Shown in pieces: positions 33,081 through 43,541 of a DNA stretch of 64,000 bases. The stretch is taken from the NCBI GenBank assembly GCA_903813345.2, contig CAIIXF020000005.1, positions 41,393,394-41,457,393 of the forward strand. Reading direction: 5' to 3'. The translations under genes and the position numbers were made by a program. The notes under the pieces were generated by a model that saw only the letters and a program-made list of their open reading frames with translations, did no database searches and was not told where the DNA came from. The stretch is from Owenia fusiformis (taxonomy: Eukaryota > Annelida > Polychaeta > Sabellida > Oweniidae). Positions within the stretch are counted from its first letter, which is position 1. Every line of letters starts with the position of its first letter.

Positions 33081-34399
33081 TATCGGTCTCTTGAACACAT
33101 TTAAAAACAAAACAGTATTATGACAGGGCAATAAAGTCGACATATTCGACAATATCATACTATTAATCAGTGTATTTCTATATGAAATACCTTGGTGGCT
33201 TAAGATGCAACAATATAGCACGCATGTAAAACGGCATCGCCTTCCTCTGAATTATGTATTTAATGAAACTGTTATATAAGATAAGGGCATGTAAGAGAAA
33301 AGTATACTCTGAAAAACGACTAACGTATGGTTATAATGTGCAAAAGACCCCGTATGGTTTTGAAAATGGTTTAAGACAGTCATATCGTTGACACTACCAC
33401 TCAATAAATACAATTTCATTAAAATAATAATATGTTTATAATATGTTTATAAAAATTAGAAAATATTCCGAATACAATTATTTTGAAAAAAGTGTTGAGG
33501 TGGAGTCCTCATCCAATGATATGAATAGATAATTTTGTCATCCGTGGTAATTACATCGCGTGAAGGGGGCACTGATCCAAGAAAACCATATCTGTAATAA
33601 TAGCGGATATATCCCTAATCACCTCATATGCAAAAAAACACCAATCATAGCACGAGGCAGGATATATCGTGTATTTTTGAGGTTACGATTAGCGTAAAAA
33701 CATTACATATACATATCCCCATCCGTATTTTTGTTACGGACACGTATAGGCTGAGACTAACATAAAAAGTCTCAAATATAGATTAGGTAATGAGCTTTGT
33801 AACATGAGTTTAAGATTAACGTAAAAGGCTACGAAATTGAATGCAAAAATTTACGATAAAAATGACATCACAAATATACGTGGCTTGTATGGCATTTGTT
33901 AGTATATGTCACCATCAAGAACTGTTATTATATATATTTCAGAGAGAACGTGGTATAGCTGCTGTAATGGGGGGGGGGGGGGTGTTGCTAATGGGACGAA
34001 ACGTTAAATGTCTTGCATGATCCAGCAACGAGATTGACACTGAATAGTAAAATTAAACAATTAAAACAACGAGAAAACGACTAACATACTGTTACAATTA
34101 TACTAGTTATGCAACCTCACATGGTATCGTTTATCGCATCAATGGTTGTGTTTGACCACTTAATACGATTTCTATGCAGATTGTATGAGAAATGTTTGTC
34201 GTCCATATTTTAAAGTTCGATGAATGATATTTGATCTATAAATGACATAATTTTTTAGATAAAAACATATTACGTTTTCACATCACCTATCTTCGGCCAT
34301 TTATAGGTAATTACGTATCGCAAATCCTGTAATTGTAATCCTGTAAAGTAAATGGGCTATTTTCGCTAATCTTAATCGCCATATACAGTTATGGGGGAA
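33081..34399. other. Intergenic, nothing recognised
   Basis: AT-rich sequence with no supported frame. It contains a poly-G run of about 14 at 33969-33982. Confidence 0.5.
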
Positions 34400-34409
34400 C
34401 TTATTTTAT

Positions 34410-35309
34410 GGTCGCGAGTAAATCTCAGGCACGACATGGAAATCTGAAATTATAGAGGGCGCAAATCCAAGTGCACTTGTACCGGAAGTCTGTCTAAATA
34501 TGGCGGGACTACACAAATTCGACCTACTTTTGTACCACGTGATGTGTTTTAGCCAATAGCCGAGGGGCTGCTAGATGTCTGTCAAGTTATAGTATTTATG
34601 TCTCAAATAAAAATGCATTATATCTCATCTTATATTGGACTTTTAAGTTACATTATTGAACCCATTAACAGCACACTAAGTGATTTTTCCCGATCCAAAA
34701 ATTTCTTCTGAGCCATTGGTGTTCTTAATTCTAAGTGATTAATCTTGATCCTAGGTGATTGTTATTGATCTTAAGTGATAATGTTTTTGATCCTTAGAAA
34801 TATCCTCATGATCTTGATCTTTGGTATCTGTCTTGATCCTTAGGGATTGGGTCGATCCTAAACAATTTTACAGGTGATTGTTCTTAATCTTAAGTGATTG
34901 TTTTTATTACTTTAAATTTTTCTTGACTCTTCTGGGCAATTATTTGGTTGTGATTCTTAATATTTTGTTTTGATACTGTGATTGTACTCAATTGTTTTAA
35001 TCTTAGTTGATTGTCCCTGGTTTAGGTGATTGTTCCTGATCATAAGTGATTTACCTTGATCCTTGATATTTTTTCTTTACTAAGCTCGGTCAGAACGTGG
35101 TTGATTGTTTTAGAGCATATTAATTGGTCCCTATGTGATTTGTGATCGTGCTGGTCAAATGTGGTTGTACAATGTACAATAGACTATTAATATACTAGTA
35201 TTGTCCAAAATTTCCCGGGAAATCTCATTTCATTTCGCCGTGTGTAAAATGAATATGCGCCCTCTATAATTTCAGATTTCCATGTCGTGCCTGAGATTTA
35301 CTCGCGACC
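34410..35309. mobile_element. MULE-like element with 10-bp target duplication
   Basis: The 900-bp element has inverted ends of about 53 bp: GGTCGCGAGTAAATCTCAGG at 34410 and its complement ending 35309. The 10-bp duplication CTTATTTTAT lies at 34400-34409 and 35310-35319. A 9-11-bp duplication suggests Mutator-like elements. The interior 34660-35130 is made of degenerate GTGATTnTTnTTGATCnTAA-type repeats. No transposase frame. Confidence 0.8.
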
Positions 35310-35324
35310 CTTATTTTATCGATG

Positions 35325-35790
35325 AGCCACGCCCACTTGAAGTACATTTCAGGATGGGTGTGACACATCGATGTCTCATTGAGCAATTCATATTTATCAT
35401 GAGTTGATTGATAATAGGCATCACACAACACTCCATATAGTAAATGAGAGGGTATGTGTGTCGGGGGGGGGGGGGGGGGGGGGGTGAGACGTGCGTCACG
35501 CTTGGAATACACCAGGACAAAAATAACAATTCATTCCAGGTTAATTATTCAGCACTTTCACTTAACTGGTATGGAGAGATTGTGTTCATATCCAAATAGA
35601 TGAACAGGCAGAAAAATACATTTCTGTATACGATGAACATATGTACATTTATGGAAAACAAGAAAGCATCATTGAAATTACTTTGAAGGCTTCTTTTTAT
35701 TTCGGTACAGTCAAGTAGTATAAACTAACCAAAATGTTTGAATTATCAAGTGCTAATCGGAGCATGACACATTGTTTCAAAGGTCAAATT
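35325..35790 (-). repeat. Copy of gene D 3' flank, 7 kb downstream of gene C
   Basis: It aligns along most of its length with 61800-62150 just past the gene D stop: CAGGATGGGTGTG, CATCGATGTCTCATTGAG, TACACCAGGA, AACAGGCAGAAAAATACAT, then GGCTTC..TTTATTTCGGT and AAACTAACCAAAA. It includes a poly-G run at 35464-35484. It is likely the displaced 3' UTR or flank of gene C or a lost paralogue. Confidence 0.65.
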
Positions 35791-36029
35791 CTTGTCTCAG
35801 AGAGGATTAGGCTCAATGACCATACATTGTGCTATAATATTACCGTTGCCCTTTTTAATCAATAAAATATCACAAATTGATGCGAATATCACCCGCCATC
35901 ACAGTCGCTATCGAATAGTTATTAAAGGCAGAATCAGATCTATAGGGGGAGGGGGTGACAAAATTACAAGCAACATGTACAACTGACCTACCAATCTGTT
36001 CCTTACCATCTCAAATACAATATCTCCCA

Positions 36030-36245
36030 AAAGATTCAAGAAAGGACGATTCTCGGTTTGGAGAACGAAGTTCATCAATCTAAATGAGCATTATCCCTGC
36101 TTCGGACAAATTTGATTTTTTTACATAATAAAGATTTGAATGTCTTCCTTTGAATAGTCATAATTTAATTTGGGTAATATTTCTAGATTTTTCGCAAAAA
36201 AATATTAGCGCAGTACACTGATGAACTTCTTTCCCCAAATCGAGA
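36030..36245. repeat. Repeat arm matching 42590-42770
   Basis: GGACGATTCTCGGTTTGGAGAAC at 36043 is inverted at 42730-42760, while ATTATCCCTGCTTC..AC and TTTAATTTGGGTAATATTTCT at 36091-36190 recur in direct orientation at 42594-42690. A rearranged older repeat split by later insertions. Confidence 0.5.
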
Positions 36246-36246
36246 C

Positions 36247-37155
36247 TTGACCGGAAAAAAGGAGACCATTGAAATAGGCAATATCTCCTAAAATAGACTA
36301 GTGACATCAATGAAATTTTGCATACATCAGGACAGTTCTATGGAAATTTGTTCCTGAAAGTGTCAATACAAGCAGTCAACTGGTTCAGGAGCTATGATCA
36401 TTTACATAACATGCTCCAAATAGGCGCAATTGAGACCAACGCAGAGCTGGATACATTTGGCAAATACCCTTACATATTCCGACCTTGTTATGGCATTACA
36501 TTTAGCATTTATTGCCACCTTTAGGTCAGCAATTGTCTCAGGATTGTTTTGGTACACATTGTCTTTCAAATTGCCCCACAAAAAGAAATCAGGTGGATTC
36601 AAATTTGAGGTGTATGGAGACGAAGCTTATCTGACCTATGGCTTCTGACTCAGTGGTCCCACTCAGTAACATGGCACTATGCCCAATACCTAAAGTGACT
36701 CTTAAGATTTGGTAAATCAGCACTTTGGCAACAGGATGATGAACCACATGTCAGATAACCCTTCATTGCCATTACAGCCTAGACTTGAATCCTGCTGATT
36801 TCTTTTTGTATGGATATTTGAAAGACAATCTATACCAAAACAATCCTCAGACTATTGTTGACCTAAAGAAGGCAATCACTGCTATATGTAATGCCATAAT
36901 AATGCCATAGAGGGCAGAACATGTAAGGGTAGTTTGCCATATGAATCCAACTCTGCGTTGGTCTCAATTGTGCCTATTTGGAGCATGTTATGTAAATGAT
37001 CATAGCTCCTGAACCAGTTGAATGCTTGTATTGAAACCTTCAGTAACAAATTTCCATATAACTCTTCCAGTGTATGCAAAATTTCATTGATGGCACTTGT
37101 CTAGTTTAGGAGAAATTGATTACTTCAATGGTCTCCTTTTTTTCCGGTCACCCTG
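36247..37155. mobile_element. Mariner/DDE foldback with two inverted transposase ends
   Basis: Arms of about 400 bp are inverted copies (TTGACCGGAAAAAAGGAGAC at the left, complement with an ACCCTGTA end at 37155). Each arm holds the C-terminal end of a DDE transposase: minus strand 36410-36602 (NPPDFFLWGNLKDNVYQNNP) and plus strand 36780-36910 (LNPADFFLYGYLKDNLYQNN, then an early stop). Both are relics; no complete transposase. Confidence 0.7.
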
Positions 37156-37185
37156 TATATTAAATCGGTCTATTTGAGCATTTAG

Positions 37186-40100
37186 GCCAGGACTCAGCAT
37201 GGGTTTTGGGAAGTTCAAGGGCCACTTGATAGACATAATGTTTCTGAAAGATGACTTCATTTAGCATCAATTCATATATGTCTGGGTCTTTTTAGTTTGT
37301 GGACGAAGGATTCTGAGCAGTTTTACCCCCCTAGAATAATATTTCAGGGGGGTACTATATTATCATTCTATAAAATCAGTTATGCATTAACTATAGCACT
37401 GATTTATACATATTATGTTGCTAGCACTGTAGTCAAGTGTTTCCCAAAGTTATAGGGAGATATGTCGATCGGTTTTGACAAAAACACAATTTATAGTAAT
37501 AACTAAGCATATTTTCATTCGTTTCTTAGTCTCGCCAACTTTATTGTTGCAGCTTCAGAGAAATAATTGGCACCAATACTACTTTAAGAAGTAATCTAAA
37601 ATTATTTCCAATCTATGTGGGGAATTGTAATATAAAGAATGTAATGATACAATACTATTTGGAATTTTTAATATGGCTTTGTTGACCCCTACCCCTTAGA
37701 AATATGAGAAAGTGAAGGTGGCACAATTAGATCAGAAATTCTATAATGAGTACTAATACTCCTCCAAGTAGCATTTTAAAAATGTATGTGTGATATATAG
37801 AGGTAATTTAATGGGAGGGATGGAATATGAATTTTATTTTGAGGGAAAATATGATATTGGCCAAGGAAAACATCATATTGACTGAGGGCAATAGCCCGAG
37901 TGTTAATATGATAGTTCTCGAGGCGAAGGAAATAAATAAAATTCATATTCCACCAACACCATCAATAACCTATTTATTGAATTTTTTTTTTCTGAAACAT
38001 AAAAATCAAGAGAAATCCCCGGGAATGGTTCTGATATAGGATCTGATATGTGATTTAGGCTGATACAGGATCCAATTCGGGGTCTGATATAGGAATCTAG
38101 CTATAATATGGGATCTTTTGAATATCAATTCTATTCCCTGTTTATTTCCCAGGGAAAACATGCTATTATGGAATAATGTTATAATTTTGTAATGATCAAC
38201 TGTTTTTTTTAAATTTTTCTGGATGCCTTTGTTAGTCTAAAGGGTCATTTCTTCATGTTAAATTCTTGTTTTTATATTTTTCTTTTTCTAAAATTTTATC
38301 AAGAATTTCTCTTTATAAGTTAAGGTCTTACGATTCTTATTCAGATGCATCAGTCTGCATTTGTATGCTCATTATTTCATTTAATATATCCTTAAAAGTA
38401 CAATAATCCCAATGATGCCTTGAAGCATGAGCTCTGTCTAGTCCAGCATAGCTTACCCAGGCAGGCACATGTGCATTTTATCAGCTAAGGGATTCCTTCC
38501 AGGGGGAACAGTTAATTGCTATTGAGTCAATGCTGTCAATCTTAAAACTAAATATAGTTTAATAGGGAGTAGCCATATCAGCATCTTCTATACCCCCCCC
38601 TATAATCATTCAATAGGGACAATTGACGTTACATACTTATTCACATAGCCTAAATGCACTGTTTACCACTGAAGGAATCCTACAGTTGATTAAATTCACA
38701 TGTGACTCTAAAATACACCTATACCCATGAAAGAATTCTCACTCGGGAAGTTCAGAGTTCAGCTGCATCTCTGAGGATGCGTTGTAGAGCTGTAAGCTGT
38801 TTGTGCTTCCGAAGAAAATTCTTATATGATTTTTCATGAAGGGATTATATTTTTTATTTGTTAACCCCCCTGTCCCACTCCGTTCATGAGTATATACTCA
38901 CTTACTCCAAAAGTACATGTAGTTCACAAAGCAAAACTTTTAAAGCCATAGCAAAAGATTCTACAGTTGATACATTTCACCTGTTTCTCTGAGGGTTAAG
39001 AAACTGTATAATGTTTGTGGTTTGTGCTCCCAAGGAGAATTTTAATTTACAGTTGTACCTTAACCTCCCCTCACCCCATTCATTAACAAAGGAGGAAAAT
39101 TCTTATATGACTTATCCCTCCCCAATTCATCGATAGAGGATGGCTGATGGTGCTCCCAAGGAGAATTTTAATCTACCTTAACCTCCCCCTCACCTCATTC
39201 ATTAACAAAAAGAGAAGTAAAATGTCTCCACCTGCCGTTTGCTACAGATGTCGACCATTGACTGCCAACTGCCAACCCTCTAACACCATCCACAAAATAC
39301 TATAACAAAAGAAGATAGACAGCAGTCACTTATTCCAAAAGTTTTTCTAATAACATAAAGGGATTCTACAGTAGATACAGTTCACACATATATATGTACC
39401 TCTGAGGGCGGTGTGTGGAACTGTTTACAATTTGTGCTTCAAAGGGAAATCGTAATATGACTTATAAAGCTTATATGTACTACCTCAGAGGGTCATGTTT
39501 GGAACTGTAAAAAGTTTTTGCTCCCAAGAAAAAGGATAGGTATCGATATGGTGAACTGAATTCAACAATGTTTTTCTCTTTAACCAATTATTAAAAGCAT
39601 TCTGTAAAAAACATGGTCCTTTATGTGATTTTGACCGATTGGCAACAATTTAATGCAAAAATTATTTAGAAATATTTTATATAACTGTTTTTGTTAAAGG
39701 CCCCATATAAAGTTTAAACCACTTTGGCTTAAATTGTAGTCTTACCCAATGTTATCAAAGTGTGATATGTGAAACTTTTTTTTTAAATTTCAAAAAGTGG
39801 TTTTTGATAGACTTTTTGTTCCAAAATTTGTGAATTTATCTAAAACCAACTTTTAGAGGTCACTCATATCTTCTAATTAGCCACAATTCATACCAATGCA
39901 TAGCATTCATCTTCCCGTGTTTTTTGCCGAAAAAATTAAGAAAATCGGTTCATAGATAAGCGAGAAATGAACTTATCAGTGCATGAAAATGGTTCTGAGA
40001 AAAATGCATTTCAAAATTTTAGTTCTCATAGAAACCAATGGTACAATGATATGTAAAACATAATTTATTTTTCCTTTTAACCTGGTTAGACAATCAACAT

Positions 40101-42592
40101 TGGTTTTTTTTATGAAAGTCTAACATATTTAGAAAAGATTGACATCGAAAAAAAATTTCAATTTTTTCAAAAAGTTTTTGGTACCTTAGTGACATCACTA
40201 ATGTTTCAAAATATTTTTGATATGCTAAAACATTAAAGTGGCCCATTAAATATGGCATTTTATTATTGAAATAGTGTGTCCTTTGTTCAACCTTTGCATT
40301 GGTGTTAAAAAGATAATATGTTTTGAAATGCATTAAGAAATATTTGATGATTAAGAAATTTCAACTTTTTTTGAAAAATGGCGGGAAATTTGAATATTTG
40401 AGAAATGAAATGCTCACAACTTTTTTTTCAAAATTTTTTTTTCGTTCAAAAATCTCTAAAATCACTTTTTAAGTCCTGACAAATAGTAAATGAATGATAA
40501 AAAAATATTTTCAAACTTTAGACGGGGACTATAACATTTTTTGTTTTTTTTAGTGCAATTGTTTTTTGTTCCTTTCTACCAATTCTTGAGAATGAAATGA
40601 AATGTATCTCCGAACCTTGTTGGAAGAAAATAGCATATATACAACATTTTCTTACACCTCTCAATATTATAGTTATACAAAGGAAATTTTGGTTGATTTT
40701 ACAATAAGTATGCAAAAACAAAAACAAAACCCCCCAAAATAGATAAAAATTAAGTTCAGCCTTTAATTTCATTAATGAGATACTTTTTTAATATCAGCCA
40801 AACCTTCCTTTGTACGATTACAATATTGAGAGACCTCTACACGTTGTGTTTATGTCGTTTTGTTCCAATGAGGTTCGGAAAGATGTTTCATTCATTATGA
40901 TACCAAGGACAAAAGAAGTGTCTCATGTGTTATGTAAAACAATATAGAGAAAAGTATAAAAATATATTTCAAATTATAATGTTACCATCCAAAAGATAAC
41001 CATTAAATTGACGATGTGTAAAATTTTCAGAATGTTTTGATGACTGGTTTAAGAGAAACGTGTATTCAAAAAGTTCACCATATAGATACCACTCCTTTGA
41101 AGATGACTTAACCCCCTTCTGCTCCACTTCATCCATGAGCAAAAGGAGAAAGACAGAAATGATTGTTCAGAAGTATTTCTTATAATATTCCTTTTATATC
41201 TAAAAATGATTCTACAATAGATAAAGTTTGCATGTACCTCTGACTCTGAAAAAACTCTGAATGACTCCCCCTCCCCCCATTTCATTCAATTAATAAGGGA
41301 GAAGGATTGGACTTTTCTCACTTATTCCAAAATTATTTCTTCAAATATCCCCTTTACCCATGTGCAGTTGAGCATAATTCAAGGGTTTGCGTGAGACCCC
41401 CACATGGGAAGTGGTGGAGGTTTTGACAAAATAAAGATTGAGCTGTCAAACTCAAATCATGGGAGTAACCTATTGAGTCAACTTCCCCACCCTGGAAGCA
41501 ATAATAGAGAGTCAAACTTGAAAATTCCTATTATTAACAATATACTTTTGAAAGTCTCTACTCTCAGGACTCTTTGAATGGTGCATACTATTTGAGAATG
41601 TATAATGTTCATGTTCACTAGGAAAATTCTAATTATGTCAAACTTTACATCGTGCACTCTATATTAATAGGCATTCTTAGCATGTACATTATTTTCTTTC
41701 GGCCCATATCTTTCAGCCCATAAATTCCCATCCTCTAGGTCTATATATAAACATTGAAACAGGCTTTTTACCCAAGAAATTTGTGTTTTACGACATTTGT
41801 GAAACTTATTCTTGAAGAAAATAATATACAAGGCAGGACATAAGTAGTCATCATAGAATTTCTGATCCAATTGTGCCCCCTCCGCGTTCTTGTATTTCTA
41901 AGGGGTAGGGGTCAACAAAGCCATATTAAAAATACAAAATAGTACTTTATCATTACATTACTTACATTACAATGTCACATATAGCTTGGAAATGATTTTT
42001 GAATACTACTTGGAGCACTGTTACTGCCTATTATTTCTCTGAAGCTGCAACAATAAAATCGGTAAGACTAAAAAGAGGTAAGGGGTAGGGGTCAACAAAG
42101 CCATATTAAAAATGCAAAATAGTACTAAATCATTACATTCCTTATATTACAATGTCACACATAGCCTGGAAATGATTTTTGATTACTACTTGGAGCACTA
42201 TTACTGACTATTATTTCTCTGAAGCTGCAAAAACAAGATTGGTGAAAATAAAAAGATAACGAAACTATGCGTTTTATTTCGATAAATTATATTTTCTCCC
42301 AAACCAATCAATATATCTTCCTATAACTTTGGGAAACACTTGACTACAGTGCTAGCAACATAATATGTAAAAATCAGTGCTATAGTTAATGTATAACTGA
42401 TTTTATAGAATGATAATATAGTACCCCCCTGAAATATTATTCTAGGGGGGTAAAACTGCTCAGAATCCTTCGTCCACAAACTAAAAAGACCCAGACATAT
42501 ATGAATTGATGCTAAATGAAGTCATCTTTCAGAAACATTATGTCTATCAAGTGGCCCTTGAACTTCCCAAAACCCATGCTGAGTCCTGGCCT
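37186..42592. mobile_element. 5.4-kb element with long terminal inverted repeats
   Basis: The left end GGCCAGGACTCAGCATGGGT is repeated inverted at 42592. The match is almost perfect for about 260 bp and continues with more differences to about 500 bp. TA on both sides may be the target duplication. The inner part of the right arm (GGGGTAGGGGTCAACAAAGC) is present twice, at 41900 and 42080. The 4.3-kb interior has no convincing transposase; it holds one copy of the dispersed repeat at 39699-40540 and short runs of near-repeats at 38650-39540. Confidence 0.75.
39699..40540. repeat. Dispersed repeat family, copy 1
   Basis: It shares long blocks with 52730-53340 and 58700-59880, e.g. TAGTTCTCATAGAAACCAAT, GAGAAATGAACT and GTGGTTTTTGA. 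AT-rich, no coding frame, unknown type. Confidence 0.7.
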
Positions 42593-42594
42593 AA

Positions 42595-43034
42595 TTATCC
42601 CTGCTTCAGACCAATTTGTTATCTTTACATCTTGTAGATTTAAATGTCCTCTTTTAAATATTCATAGTTTAATTTGGGTAATATTTCTATATTTTTCATG
42701 AAAAAAATTATTAGCCCAGGAGACTGTTCTCCAAACCGAGAATCGTCCTTTTATAATCTGGTGAAGTTATTTGGATTCAAAGTGCAAAAATGGGTGAAAA
42801 ATGTTTAAATTCTCCCTACTATATAGAAAGATAATACATTATCGTAAAAATCTTTAGTTTTCCTGAAGTAAAGTGTGAACTTTGGGGATTTTATACAAAA
42901 TAGACATGAAAAGGACATAAGCCAGGAATATTCTAAAATTGAAATATTTTTTTCTTCGGCTGCTTGCTAGATCTCATTCTCTCTTTAATTATATTGGTGA
43001 GTTGTCTGTTCCAGGTCCTTTTCATCGAGGCATA
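42595..43034. other. Region 3' of gene C
   Basis: No gene. The first 180 bases match 36091-36240. No AATAAA is evident on the minus strand close to the gene C stop. Confidence 0.4.
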
Positions 43035-43541
43035 TCACCCGGAACCAGGTTCAGATCCAGAATCCAACCCAGATCCGGAATCCGATTCAGATCCGGGATC
43101 CAACCCAGATTCGGAATCTAAACCAGATCCAGAATCTGATACAGATCCAGAACCAAATCCAGAGTCCAATCCAGATCCGGAATCAAAGCCTAATCCAGAA
43201 CCAGATTCGGAATCCAATCCAGATCCGGAATCCAAGCCTGATCCAGAACCAGATTCGGAATCCAATCCAGATCCGGAATCCAAACCTAATTCAGAACCAG
43301 AACCAGATCCGTATTCCCATCCAGATCCGGAATCCAAACCAGATCCAGAATCCAATCCGGAAGCAGATCCAGAATTGATGGTGTCATTCTTACGACCATC
43401 CCATTCTCCAGGCATGTTCTCTAAGATGATGGATATCATCTCGCGACTCATTGGCGGTAGTTGGTTTACAGAATATGAGAATCTTCCCGCCACAACCGTA
43501 AAGTGGTACATGTCCTTCTGGCCAGTATGTCGGAAAAATAC
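43035..43541 (-). CDS. Gene C last exon: end of TTR-like domain plus Ser-Gly tail
   Basis: A 507-nt phase 0 exon: VFFRHTGQKDMYHFTVVAGR ... ENMPGEWDGRKND, then about 110 residues of DSGSGLDSGSG / SESGSG repeat ending EPGSG and stop. It has the same length as gene B's last exon although the tail repeats differ. Confidence 0.87.
   Translation of the reverse strand, partial: VFFRHTGQKDMYHFTVVAGRFSYSVNQLPPMSREMISIILENMPGEWDGRKNDTINSGSASGLDSGSGLDSGSGWEYGSGSGSELGLDSGSGLDSESGSGSGLDSGSGLDSESGSGLGFDSGSGLDSGFGSGSVSDSGSGLDSESGLDPGSESDSGSGLDSGSEPGSG

Noticed and set aside
36318-37079. Frames sharing YGNL, FRSYDHLHNMLQIG and ETNAELD
   Set aside because: Antisense of the two transposase C-terminal relics.
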